A stretch of DNA of 44,402 bases from Anaerolineales bacterium (GTDB lineage: Bacteria > Chloroflexota > Anaerolineae > Epilineales > JAANWY01), in the NCBI GenBank assembly GCA_018263655.1, contig JAANWY010000164.1:1-44402 (forward strand). Direction: 5' to 3'. The translations under genes and the position numbers were made by a program. The notes beneath the pieces are model-generated. The model worked only from the letters and a program-made list of their open reading frames with translations, had not been told where the DNA came from and ran no database searches. Shown piece by piece: positions 17,409 through 24,325 of the stretch. The first letter of the stretch is position 1; every line of letters begins with the position of its first letter.

Positions 17409-17449
17409 GAGCGACGTCCTGAGCTTGTCGAAGGGGGCCTGTCGAAGGG
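17409..17449. repeat. REP-like word CTGAGCTTGTCGAAGGG
   Basis: 34 nt at 17416-17449 are identical to 2451-2484. The word interrupts the recombinase remnant immediately after its FFEF segment. Related words lie at 33444-33470 and 44258-44402. Confidence 0.8.
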
Positions 17450-17851
17450 AACTCGAAGAAGCTGCTCAGGGTAGCCAAGCGGCGATTGACCGTGGCGGCG
17501 CTCAGACCTTGGGTCAGTTGCTCGATGACGAAGTGGCTCACATCGGACCGGGTGACCTGCCGGGGTGCTTTGTCGACCACCCGACCGAATTGCTCCAAAT
17601 CGTTTTGGTAGTGGACAGCGGTAGTACTCGTCGGGTGGCGCTGTTAGATATGTTCGATGAAACGCTGCATGGCTTGTGCAAAGTCTTGATTCATTGCTGG
17701 CCCTCCTGGTTTCATTATGCCACAGGTGGTGACCAACTGTATGTAAGTCGAAGGGTTCGTGGCCTGTCTGCGTCTGCCTGTGCGTGCCTGTACGCTTCAC
17801 AAGTGATACAACTTGACATCCAAGTTATGGGGAAACACCAGGGTGCCGAAG

Positions 17852-17880
17852 TTGACAGGCGTAGGAAAATCAGCTATACT
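17852..17880 (+). promoter_or_regulatory. sigma70-type promoter for the riboflavin-transport operon
   Basis: TTGACA (17852-17857), a 17-nt spacer and TATACT (17875-17880). Transcription would begin near 17887, about 27 nt before the FMN aptamer. Confidence 0.85.
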
Positions 17881-17913
17881 CGAAGCGTAAATTGAATACT
17901 TGCAAGCAAGAAA

Positions 17914-18168
17914 CCTTCGGGGCAGGGTGAGGTGCGTGCAGCGCACCGATTCCCGACCGGCGGTATGGGAGTTAGTCGATTAGTCGCTTGCTTGGTTGCT
18001 TGGTTGCTTGGTCTGGTAGTCGCTTAGTCGTTTGACTATTTGACTAACCGACCAAACAACCAAACGACTAAATGACCAAGCGACTAAACGACTAACCTTC
18101 CGAGCCCGCGAGCCTTATGGCTGATTCCGGTGAGAGACCGGAGCCGACGGTATAGTCCGGATGGAAGG
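17914..18168 (+). ncRNA. FMN riboswitch (RFN element) with enlarged peripheral hairpins
   Basis: Conserved blocks appear in order: CTTCGGGGCAGGGTGA (17915 on), TTCCCGACCGGCGGTAT (17950-17966), GAGCCCGCGAGCC (18102-18114), GATTCCGGTGAGAGACCGG (18123 on) and GCCGACGGTATAGTCCGGAT (18143-18162). The closing stem is CCTTC with GAAGG. Two parts are unusual: an extra GGTGCG/CGCACC hairpin in the P2 loop, and a 126-nt word-repeat hairpin (17971-18096) in the variable arm. A terminator follows at 18331. High FMN should shut off ribXY. Confidence 0.95.
17971..18096. repeat. TTAGTCG/TTGCTTGG word-repeat hairpin inside the FMN riboswitch
   Basis: The left arm GTTAGTCGATTAGTCGCTTG (17971-17990) pairs with the right arm CAAGCGACTAAACGACTAAC (18077-18096) with one mismatch in 20. 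The interior repeats TTGCTTGG and TAGTCGTTTGACTA words on the left and ACCAAACAACCAAACGACTA on the right. It sits exactly in the variable arm, so the aptamer core is preserved. Confidence 0.88.
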
Positions 18169-18256
18169 AGGTTCGATGTGGCGTTGCACAGCCGGCGCTT
18201 CCGAGCTTCTCCGTGGGAGAAGCTTTTTCAGTATGAGGATGCTTCAAGCGTCGTCA

Positions 18257-18326
18257 GTGTATGCACTACTGTGTATGCACTACTGTGCATGCGCTGCTGT
18301 GTGTGCGCTGCTGTGTGTGCGCAGCC
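18257..18326 (+). repeat. 14-nt tandem repeat, five units, in the riboswitch expression platform
   Basis: Units at 18257-18270, 18271-18284, 18285-18298, 18299-18312 and 18313-18326. The first two are identical (GTGTATGCACTACT) and the later ones drift to GTGTGTGCGCTGCT and GTGTGTGCGCAGCC. They lie between the FMN aptamer and the terminator. Confidence 0.9.
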
Positions 18327-18330
18327 ATTC

Positions 18331-18362
18331 CCCGAGGGTCAGTTGGGTCCTCGGGTTTTTTT
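18331..18362 (+). terminator. intrinsic terminator of the FMN riboswitch
   Basis: CCCGAGG (18331-18337) pairs with CCTCGGG (18349-18355), followed by seven T (18356-18362). It lies between the aptamer and ribX and is the likely off-switch. Confidence 0.88.
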
Positions 18363-18420
18363 GTGTACCGATATCACACAGCCAAGGCCTATTGAGATGT
18401 TTGATGATGGAGATGGTTCT

Positions 18421-19239
18421 ATGGAATTGACGCATACTGCTTCGAGGCGTACTGTAACTGGGCGACGGCGCATTGGACGCCGGCCGGCACCGTTGTCCCC
18501 CGGCCAGTTACAGGCATTCACAGTGCCGGTGTCGCTAACTTTGCTCATCGGCATCTGGTCGATAGTGGCTCGATTCTACCCCACGTGGATCCTGCCCGGG
18601 CCGGCCCAGGTCTGGCACCGATTCGTTCAGGTAGCGGGAGATGGCACGCTGCTACGGCACGCGCAGGTGACGCTGACCGAGGCGTTGCTGGGGTTCGCGC
18701 TCGGGTTCTGTGTGGCCGGCATCTTAGGCTATGGGCTTGCAAAATCGCCAACCCTTGAGCGGCTCGTCTCGCCCTACATCGTGGCGTCACAGTCGACGCC
18801 CGTCGTCGCCATTGCACCGTTACTGATCCTCTGGTTTGGGGCCGGAATCCTGTCGAAGATTCTGGTGTGCGCGCTAGTCATCTTCTTCCCGATGCTCGTC
18901 AACACCGTGGTCGGGCTGCGGTCCATCGACCAGGACTATCGAGACCTCTTCGAGAGCCTGGATGCCTCCGCCTGGCAAACGTTCACCAAGCTGGAGTTGC
19001 CGGCGGCGCTACCCGTGCTCTTCGGCGGCCTGCGCGTCGGCATCACACTGTCCGTCGTCGGCGCCGTCGTCGGTGAGTTCATCGGCTCGGACCAGGGACT
19101 GGGGGCGTTGATAAACATTGCGCGCGGCCTCTTCGACACGCCTTTGATGTTCGTCGCTTTGTTGACGTTGATTTCCATTGCCTTGGTGCTCTATCTGTCC
19201 GTCGTGATGTTGGAGCGCATCTTGGTGCGATGGCGCTAG
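18421..19239 (+). CDS. ribX: riboflavin ABC transporter permease RibX-like
   Basis: 272-aa ABC permease of the NitT/TauT-like class with about six membrane helices. The EAA-like loop DASAWQTFTKLELPAALPVL lies near 180-200. The protein itself does not reveal the substrate. The FMN riboswitch directly upstream and the NMT1-like binding protein downstream match the predicted RibXY riboflavin uptake system known from Chloroflexus relatives. I start at ATG 18421, with GGAG about 9 nt upstream; the long upstream frame back to 18130 crosses the riboswitch and terminator and is not coding. ATG 18397 is a possible alternative. No ATPase gene is adjacent. Confidence 0.85.
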   Translation: MELTHTASRRTVTGRRRIGRRPAPLSPGQLQAFTVPVSLTLLIGIWSIVARFYPTWILPGPAQVWHRFVQVAGDGTLLRHAQVTLTEALLGFALGFCVAGILGYGLAKSPTLERLVSPYIVASQSTPVVAIAPLLILWFGAGILSKILVCALVIFFPMLVNTVVGLRSIDQDYRDLFESLDASAWQTFTKLELPAALPVLFGGLRVGITLSVVGAVVGEFIGSDQGLGALINIARGLFDTPLMFVALLTLISIALVLYLSVVMLERILVRWR

Positions 19240-19260
19240 CACGAGATTGAGGATGCAACG

Positions 19261-20358
19261 ATGAAGTACAAGACGCTGACTATCTTTCTCCTATTGAGTC
19301 TGATCTTGACGGCGTGCACGACGGCATTGGCTCCCACGTTGCCAGCGCCAACGAGTGAGCCGGCCGACCGGCCGACTGAGACCCAGCCCCCCACGTCTCC
19401 CCCGTCCGTCCCGCCAGTGACCCCCACCGAGGGGGTGCCCCGATCTCGCGAGGTCAACCCGCTTACGCCGGTTATTCTGTCTATGGGCTTCGTTCCCAAC
19501 GTGCAGTTCGCACCGTTCTACGTGGCTGTGGCCAGGGGGTATTTCGCCAAGAACGGGCTGACCGTCGAGTTTGACTACGGGATGGAGAACGATCTGCTAC
19601 AACTGGTTGGTACGGGCAAGCGGCAATTCGTTGTGGGCAGCGGCGATCAGGTGATCCTGGCCCGCTCCCGAGGGCTGCCGGTGGTCTATGTGATGAACTG
19701 GTACCGGCGGTTCCCGGTTGTTGTATTCGCGCTGGATGATCTGGATTGGCCGGCCGACTTGGTGGGCAAGACCGTCGGGTTGCCCGGCCTGTTCGGGGCC
19801 AGCTACATCGGCTGGCAGGCCTTGTTGAATGTGACTCACATCCCTGCTGACCGGGTCAACGTCGAGACGATTGGTTTCACCCAAGCTGAGGCGGTGGCCG
19901 CCGGCAAAGTCGACGCCGCAGTCGGCTATGCCATGAACGAGCCGATCCGCCTGCGACAGGAAGGTTACACCCCGGCTGTGATCGAGGTCGCTGACTACAT
20001 CGATCTAGTTGCCAATGGCCTCATCACCAACGAGACGACGATTGCCGAGAACCCCGATCTGGTACAGCGCGTCGTAGGGGCGTCGCTCATGGGCCTGCGC
20101 GACACCATCGCAAACCCCGACGAGGCGTTTGAGATCACGCTCAACTACGTGCCCGAGGCCGGCGAGCACCGCGAAGCTCAGTTGGCAGTCCTCGAGAAAT
20201 CCATCGAATATTGGAAGGCCAACCAGCTTGGGTACTCCGACCGGGCGGCGTGGGAAACGTCGCGGCAATTCCTGAGAGACATTGGCCTAATTGAGGAAAC
20301 AACTGACGTGAACGAGATGTTCACGAATCGATTTGTGGACGCGGTTGGACTGGAATGA
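19261..20358 (+). CDS. ribY: riboflavin ABC transporter substrate-binding lipoprotein RibY-like
   Basis: 365-aa secreted lipoprotein. A hydrophobic signal peptide ends in the lipobox LTAC (Cys at about 19), followed by a Pro/Thr-rich linker (about 25-65). The NMT1/THI5-like binding fold then begins with SMGFVPNVQFAPFYVAVARG near 75 and includes VVGSGDQVILARSRG near 122. It would capture a flavin or related substrate outside the membrane and deliver it to RibX. It lies 21 nt after ribX in the same transcript. Substrate assignment relies on the FMN riboswitch. Confidence 0.86.
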   Translation: MKYKTLTIFLLLSLILTACTTALAPTLPAPTSEPADRPTETQPPTSPPSVPPVTPTEGVPRSREVNPLTPVILSMGFVPNVQFAPFYVAVARGYFAKNGLTVEFDYGMENDLLQLVGTGKRQFVVGSGDQVILARSRGLPVVYVMNWYRRFPVVVFALDDLDWPADLVGKTVGLPGLFGASYIGWQALLNVTHIPADRVNVETIGFTQAEAVAAGKVDAAVGYAMNEPIRLRQEGYTPAVIEVADYIDLVANGLITNETTIAENPDLVQRVVGASLMGLRDTIANPDEAFEITLNYVPEAGEHREAQLAVLEKSIEYWKANQLGYSDRAAWETSRQFLRDIGLIEETTDVNEMFTNRFVDAVGLE

Positions 20359-20502
20359 GGGGTTGTGACTTCCAGATGCTTCGTGGATGGTGGTCAACGG
20401 ATTGCGGCCTACGGCTTGGCATAGCGGATTATCGGAAAATCGGCGCGGGCTGTTCCATTCGCGACTTTCGCTCTTTTCACATATTCGCGGTCCAAAGTGC
20501 AC

Positions 20503-20531
20503 TTGCCTTTTTGCCAGTTCTGTGCTACACT
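20503..20531 (+). promoter_or_regulatory. promoter of the cobamide operon
   Basis: TTGCCT (20503-20508), 17-nt spacer, TACACT (20526-20531). It lies about 30 nt before the cobalamin aptamer. The preceding 20359-20502 holds only a short imperfect inverted repeat (around GGATTGCGGCC). Confidence 0.75.
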
Positions 20532-20560
20532 GCGTCTAACAACAGAAAATAGACTCGACA

Positions 20561-20825
20561 GAGGTGCCCTTCGGCCCGGATGCCAGGGTTTAAAGGCGAA
20601 GCCGGTGAAAGTCCGGCACTGTCGCGCAACTGTAACATCAGTGTACAGTAAACAGTGATCAGTAAACAGTCGTAGATTGGAGACAATACTGATTACTATT
20701 CACTGATCACGTCCGTCGTACCGACGGGCGTTCACTGGTGAAGTCAGGACGCCCGCCTCTATCGCGCTCTGCACACCCTCGCGTCAAGGAGGTGGGAGCA
20801 TGGCTGCCTAGCCCGAGAGACACCC
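20561..20825 (+). ncRNA. cobalamin riboswitch with inserted word-repeat hairpin
   Basis: Conserved blocks: GAGGTGCC (20561), the B12-box-like AGCCGGTGAAAGTCCGGCAC (20600-20619), TGTCGCGCAACTGT (20620-20633), and further on TTCACTGGTGAAGTCAGGAC (20731-20750) and CCCGAGAGA (about 20812). A peripheral region (20641-20709) is filled by CAGTAAACAGT word repeats. A terminator with a T-run follows at 20875-20908. Bound cobalamin should prevent expression of btuF and the genes behind it. The exact 3' edge of the aptamer is approximate. Confidence 0.92.
20641..20709. repeat. CAGTAAACAGT word-repeat hairpin inside the cobalamin riboswitch
   Basis: The left side repeats ACAGTAAACAGTGATCAGTA and the right side ACTGATTACTATTCACTGATC, forming an imperfect hairpin. 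Same word family as 6155-6224. It lies in a peripheral part, leaving the conserved blocks intact. Confidence 0.75.
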
Positions 20826-20846
20826 CCCTTACCGAGACGGTAAGGG
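20826..20846 (+). promoter_or_regulatory. perfect 8-bp hairpin between aptamer and terminator
   Basis: CCCTTACC (20826-20833), loop GAGAC, GGTAAGGG (20839-20846). No T-run follows, so it is not a terminator. It may be part of the riboswitch expression platform. Confidence 0.6.
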
Positions 20847-20874
20847 ATTCGCTTTGTAGCCGTCAAGCCAACCT

Positions 20875-20908
20875 ACCCGACCCAGTCTGATGACGAGGTC
20901 GGGTTTTT
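20875..20908 (+). terminator. intrinsic terminator of the cobalamin riboswitch
   Basis: ACCCGACC (20875-20882) pairs with GGTCGGGT (20897-20904), followed by T up to 20908. The T-run is also the left copy of the 8-bp duplication of the inserted element at 20909-20989. Confidence 0.85.
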
Positions 20909-20997
20909 GTATCTTCTCAATAAGCTGGGGAAGGTAGGACGAATTGCCAATTCGTCTTACATATTGGCCCCAAGATATTGAGAGGATACGGGTTTTT
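20901..20997. mobile_element. palindromic element, family A copy 2, inserted at the riboswitch terminator
   Basis: The element at 20909-20989 (81 bp) starts GTATCTTCTCAATA and ends TATTGAGAGGATAC, perfect inverted ends of 10 nt or more with a central GACGAATTGCCAATTCGTC hairpin. It is flanked by perfect 8-bp direct repeats GGGTTTTT (20901-20908 and 20990-20997). The target was the 3' stem end and T-run of the terminator, which is kept intact by the duplication. Confidence 0.9.
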
Positions 20998-21036
20998 CGT
21001 TTCTCACCGCAACAGTCTAAGGAGAAGAGGAAGCGA

Positions 21037-22017
21037 ATGAAATACCCCGTTTTGTCACTAGCGCTGCTCACGGCTCTATTGCTTACCGTCGGAGCCGGCT
21101 GCGCCGCACCCCCCGCTACCCCTATCTCGGGCGCCGCGCCACCGGATTCGTCTGCGCCTCCCACAGCCACGCTAGCCGGCTTCCCGATCACCGTGACCGA
21201 CGATCTGGACCGAGAAGTAACTGTCAACACGAAACCACAGCGTATCGTGTCATTGTCACCCTCTAACACTGAGATCCTCTTTGCGGCAGGGGCCGGCGAT
21301 CAAGTCGTGGGCGTCACCGAATACTGCAACTTTCCACCCGAAGCTCAGGAGCGAGAGACAATTGGCGGCTTTTCGGCCAAGACCATCAGCGTCGAGAAAA
21401 TCGTGTTCCTCGAACCGGATCTGGTCTTCTCCGCCAGTGCTATCCAACAGCCGGTGATTGATGCCTTGGAACAGGCCGGCATCACCACCTTCGCCTTCGA
21501 TCCGGAGGGGGTCGAAGGCGTCTACGAGAACATCGGAGCAGCCGGCCAGCTCACCGGCCACGAAACTGAAGCCGGTGAGGTGGTAGCTGAGATGAAGCAA
21601 CGTCTCGCTGCCGTACGAGATGAAGTCGACGCAATTCCGGACGACGAGCGCCCCACCGTCTTCTACGAGGTGTGGCACGAGCCGCTGATGACGGCCGGCC
21701 CCACGACCTTCATCGGCCGGCTCATCGAATTGGCCGGCGGGGAGAACATCTTCGCTGATGTGGCCGAGGAGTACCCCCAAATCAGCACTGAGACCGTTAT
21801 TCAGCGCGATCCAGACGTGATCCTCGGGCCTGACAGCCACGGTGAAGAGCTGACATCAGAGAAAATCGAGGCTCGGGTGGGTTGGGCGAGCATTCAGGCA
21901 GTACAGGATGGGCGCATCTATCTCGTGGATGGCGATATGGTTTCCCGGCCTGGGCCTCGTCTCGCTGTCGTGTTGGAAGACATCGCTCAGGATCTGTACC
22001 CTGACCTGTTCCCCTAG
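21037..22017 (+). CDS. btuF: cobalamin ABC transporter substrate-binding lipoprotein BtuF
   Basis: 326 aa, class III periplasmic binding fold. The signal peptide ends in lipobox GAGC (Cys near 23), followed by an Ala/Pro/Ser linker. TVTDDLDREVTVNTKPQRIV and SLSPSNTEILFAAGAGDQVV are typical of BtuF-type proteins. It captures corrinoids at the cell surface for BtuCD. The start is ATG 21037 after AAGGAGAAGAGG. It is the first gene under the cobalamin riboswitch. Confidence 0.93.
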   Translation: MKYPVLSLALLTALLLTVGAGCAAPPATPISGAAPPDSSAPPTATLAGFPITVTDDLDREVTVNTKPQRIVSLSPSNTEILFAAGAGDQVVGVTEYCNFPPEAQERETIGGFSAKTISVEKIVFLEPDLVFSASAIQQPVIDALEQAGITTFAFDPEGVEGVYENIGAAGQLTGHETEAGEVVAEMKQRLAAVRDEVDAIPDDERPTVFYEVWHEPLMTAGPTTFIGRLIELAGGENIFADVAEEYPQISTETVIQRDPDVILGPDSHGEELTSEKIEARVGWASIQAVQDGRIYLVDGDMVSRPGPRLAVVLEDIAQDLYPDLFP

Positions 22018-22219
22018 TGATGCTCGGCATGAATCCTTCCCCAGTTACCTGTTCAAAGGGGATCGTCAGATCCCCGTCTGGAGCGGCGATTTCTCCTGCT
22101 TGCAGCGGACTTTTGCCAGGCGTCTGGCGATCCCTAGCGAGCGTACAACTGATGGAGTATTGTCTGCCAAGAACCACTAGGGACTTCCAGGGAAGTAGTT
22201 ACTTAGACTATAAAGTTCG
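22018..22219 (+). other. intergenic stretch btuF to the family B element
   Basis: 202 nt without a gene. A GGGGATC/GATCCCC hairpin lies at about 22058-22075 and an AGTAGTTAC arm at 22193-22201 that mirrors the start of the next element. No T-run follows the hairpin. Confidence 0.5.
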
Positions 22220-22298
22220 GTAACTACTCAGGCTGCTGCCCTGGCAGTGGCGAAATCCGGACTCTTCTTGTGTAGGCACGAAGTGCCTGAGTAGTCAC
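22220..22298. mobile_element. palindromic element, family B copy 1
   Basis: The ends GTAACTACTCAGGC (22220-22233) and GCCTGAGTAGTCAC (22285-22298) are inverted copies, 79 bp in all. The stretch GTGTAGGCACGAAGTGCCTG matches the other copy at 32431-32570 in reverse orientation. I found no target duplication here. It lies between btuF and btuC within the operon. Confidence 0.75.
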
Positions 22299-22378
22299 CC
22301 CACCGGGGAAGTCACCGGCTTTGAATTCCGGAATCCCCGTAATCGGTGTGTGTGTCGAGTCTATTGGAGGTAGATTCT

Positions 22379-23404
22379 TTGACCCAGAGGAGCTATTTCG
22401 TGGCGTTGCTGGCACTGAGCGGATTGGTGGCCGTTAGCTTAGTGCTCAGCCTGGGACTGGGAGCGGTGTCTCTTACCCCGAGCCAAGTGGTGGACGTTCT
22501 GGCGAGTCATTTGCCTTGGGGAGAGCCGGTCGAGGGCGTACACGCCACCATCGTGTGGGACCTCCGGCTGGCCCGCGCGCTGTTGGCGGCCCTCATCGGC
22601 GCCGGATTGGCAGCGGCCGGCGCCGCGTTCCAGGGCCTCTTCCGCAATCCCCTGGCCGACCCCTTCATCGTGGGGGCTTCTGGTGGCGCCGCTCTAGGGG
22701 CAACCCTGGCTATCACCGCCGGCCTGCGTTGGAGTGGCGCCGGCTTCGGTCCGGTACCCCTGGCGGCTTTCGTTGGCACGCTATTGGCGGTAGCGCTGGT
22801 CTACGCCGTAGCCGAGACGGGTGGCCACGCGCCGGCGGTCGCCCTGCTGCTGGCCGGTGCTGCTCTGAGCACCATCCTATCGGCCGCCGTCTCTTTGCTC
22901 ATGCTGCTCAACGACCGCGCACTGCACGAAGTCTTCACCTGGCTGCTAGGTGGGTTAGGCGGGCGGAGCTGGCCGCACCTACGAGCCAGTGTGCCCTATC
23001 TCCTGATCGGCCTCGCAAGCTTGTGGCTGATGGCTCGCCCACTGGACGCCCTAGCCTCGGGCGAAGAGACGGCCCAGAGCCTGGGATTAAGGCTGCCACA
23101 CGCTCGCGGGGCCATCGTGGCCGCTGCCAGCCTGACCACGGCGGCCGCTGTGGCGGTGGGCGGCATCATCGGCTTTGTGGGCCTCATCGCCCCCCACGCC
23201 GCGCGGCTCCTCTTCGGTGCCGACCACCACCGCCTCATCCCAGCCAGCGCGCTGTTAGGTGCGCTGCTTCTGCTTCTGGCCGACGACTTGGCCCGCACTG
23301 TCTTGGCTCCCGTCGAACTGCCAGTTGGTATTGTCACGGCGCTGCTGGGAGGACCTTTCTTTCTCTATTTGCTGAAGACGCGCCAGCGCGAGCTTGGAGG
23401 TTGA
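22379..23404 (+). CDS. btuC: cobalamin ABC transporter permease BtuC
   Basis: 341 aa, FecCD/BtuC family with about ten membrane helices. Hallmarks: LRLARALLAALIGAGLAAAG near 60-80, FRNPLADPFIVGASGGAALG (about 87-106) and GGIIGFVGLIAPHAARLLFG near 260-280, the coupling helix region that contacts BtuD. I start at TTG 22379 because GGAGG lies 8 nt upstream; the GTG at 22346 lacks a binding site. It follows btuF after 361 nt that contain an inserted element. Confidence 0.93.
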   Translation: MTQRSYFVALLALSGLVAVSLVLSLGLGAVSLTPSQVVDVLASHLPWGEPVEGVHATIVWDLRLARALLAALIGAGLAAAGAAFQGLFRNPLADPFIVGASGGAALGATLAITAGLRWSGAGFGPVPLAAFVGTLLAVALVYAVAETGGHAPAVALLLAGAALSTILSAAVSLLMLLNDRALHEVFTWLLGGLGGRSWPHLRASVPYLLIGLASLWLMARPLDALASGEETAQSLGLRLPHARGAIVAAASLTTAAAVAVGGIIGFVGLIAPHAARLLFGADHHRLIPASALLGALLLLLADDLARTVLAPVELPVGIVTALLGGPFFLYLLKTRQRELGG

Positions 23405-23406
23405 AC

Positions 23407-24219
23407 ATGATAACGTTGGAAGCCCAAGACATCACCTGTGCCTACGACGGCCGGCCTGTGCTCGAAGAACTCTGTCTGGCTGTGCGGTCTGGCGAGGTCA
23501 CGGCCCTCATCGGCCCCAACGGTGTGGGCAAGACCACGCTGCTGCGCGCTATGGCCCGGCTGTTGGAACCTCGCCAGGGATCGGTGCTGCTAGCCGGCCG
23601 CGACCTGCGGGACATGTCTTCGAAGGCAGTGGCCCAACAGCTCGGCTTGGCGCCTCAGGCCGAGACTGCCAGTTGGCCGATCACTGTAGAACGGGCCGTG
23701 TCGCTTGGCCGGGCGCCCCATCGCGGGTGGCTGCTGCCCTTTTCGGCGGAGGACCGGGCCATCGTGGAGGGTATCCTGCAACAGACCGGGCTCGTGCCGC
23801 TGCGTGAGCGACGCGTGACAGAGCTGTCCGGGGGCGAGCAGCGACGGGTGATTCTCGCCCGCGTCCTGGCCCAGCAACCGGAAGTGCTGTTGCTGGATGA
23901 GCCGACAGCGTACCTGGACTTGAAGTACCAGACGGAAATTCTGGAACTCGTGAGCCGGCTGGCGCACGAGGACAAGCTGGCCGTCGTCATTAGCTTGCAC
24001 GACCTCAACCTGGCCGCGCTCTACGCGGATCGGGTGGCTCTGTTGAGTGAAGGGGCGTTGCAGGCCGTAGGCGCTCCATCTGAGGTTCTGACGCCGGAGC
24101 GACTGACACAAGTTTACGGCGTTCCCGTCGTCGTCACCCGCCATCCCGTCTCGGACACCCCTCTGGTGATGCCGGTGGCCAACGGAACGTCATCTCACAA
24201 AAGGGTCTCTGAATCGTAA
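23407..24219 (+). CDS. btuD: cobalamin ABC transporter ATPase BtuD
   Basis: 270-aa ABC ATPase powering corrinoid import. Walker A GPNGVGKTT (about 37-45), ABC signature LSGGEQRR (about 140), Walker B EVLLLDEPTAYLDL (about 160), and switch His in ISLHDLNLAALYADR. ATG 23407 follows btuC by 2 nt, with GGAGG upstream inside btuC. The long frame upstream in the same phase is only a shadow of btuC. Confidence 0.94.
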   Translation: MITLEAQDITCAYDGRPVLEELCLAVRSGEVTALIGPNGVGKTTLLRAMARLLEPRQGSVLLAGRDLRDMSSKAVAQQLGLAPQAETASWPITVERAVSLGRAPHRGWLLPFSAEDRAIVEGILQQTGLVPLRERRVTELSGGEQRRVILARVLAQQPEVLLLDEPTAYLDLKYQTEILELVSRLAHEDKLAVVISLHDLNLAALYADRVALLSEGALQAVGAPSEVLTPERLTQVYGVPVVVTRHPVSDTPLVMPVANGTSSHKRVSES

Positions 24220-24242
24220 ACTATGCCTGCGCCAAGGTGGAC

Positions 24243-24310
24243 CGAAGAATGGGGACGGCCATTCTTCAGCATTTCCCAACTGCGAAGGCAACAGCCTGAG
24301 CAGTTAGGCT
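24243..24310. repeat. partial family B-like palindrome
   Basis: GCATTTCCCAACTGCGAAGG and AGCCTGAGCAGTTAGGC resemble the right half of the element ending at 32570. An inner GAAGAATGG/CCATTCTTC hairpin is present. The left end is not clear and no duplication was found. Confidence 0.55.
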
Positions 24311-24325
24311 CTGAGGTGAGAAACT

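Larger units (their letters stand above)
17240..17694 (-). pseudogene. decayed tyrosine recombinase (XerC/D-like), N-terminal part
   Basis: On the minus strand, AGGAGGG and ATG (17694-17692) begin MNQDFAQAMQRFIEHI. A TAA stop (17646-17644) follows, and the same frame continues QRHPTSTTAVHYQNDLEQFG and then VSHFVIEQLTQGLSAATVNR with RLATLSSFFEF. This is a typical core-binding (SAM-like) domain of a tyrosine recombinase. It then runs into the REP at 17409-17449. Another frame continues with NPVVWRWHRVSQGRRLLRDL, the usual next segment, and enters the REP at 17235-17262. No catalytic domain (R-H-R-Y) is found. The gene is dead: one nonsense codon, at least one frameshift and three repeat insertions. 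Confidence 0.75.

Noticed and set aside
14046..17700. A coherent defence or composite transposon in the mobile zone
   Set aside because: The transposase and recombinase are both broken, no matching outer ends were found, and the intact gene between them is a FemAB-like enzyme.
17143..17895. Plus-strand frame of 250 codons
   Set aside because: It runs over the decayed recombinase, REP words and the riboswitch promoter. Its composition is not protein-like apart from a short start, and the antisense recombinase reading explains the region better.
17971..18096. Possible CRISPR-like array
   Set aside because: The short words are not separated by unique spacers of constant size and they form one hairpin inside a riboswitch.
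18130..18420. N-terminal extension of ribX
   Set aside because: The frame passes through the FMN aptamer, a 14-nt tandem repeat and the terminator, so it is leader RNA.
22516..23406. Long frame upstream of btuD
   Set aside because: It is a shadow of btuC; the ABC ATPase starts at ATG 23407.
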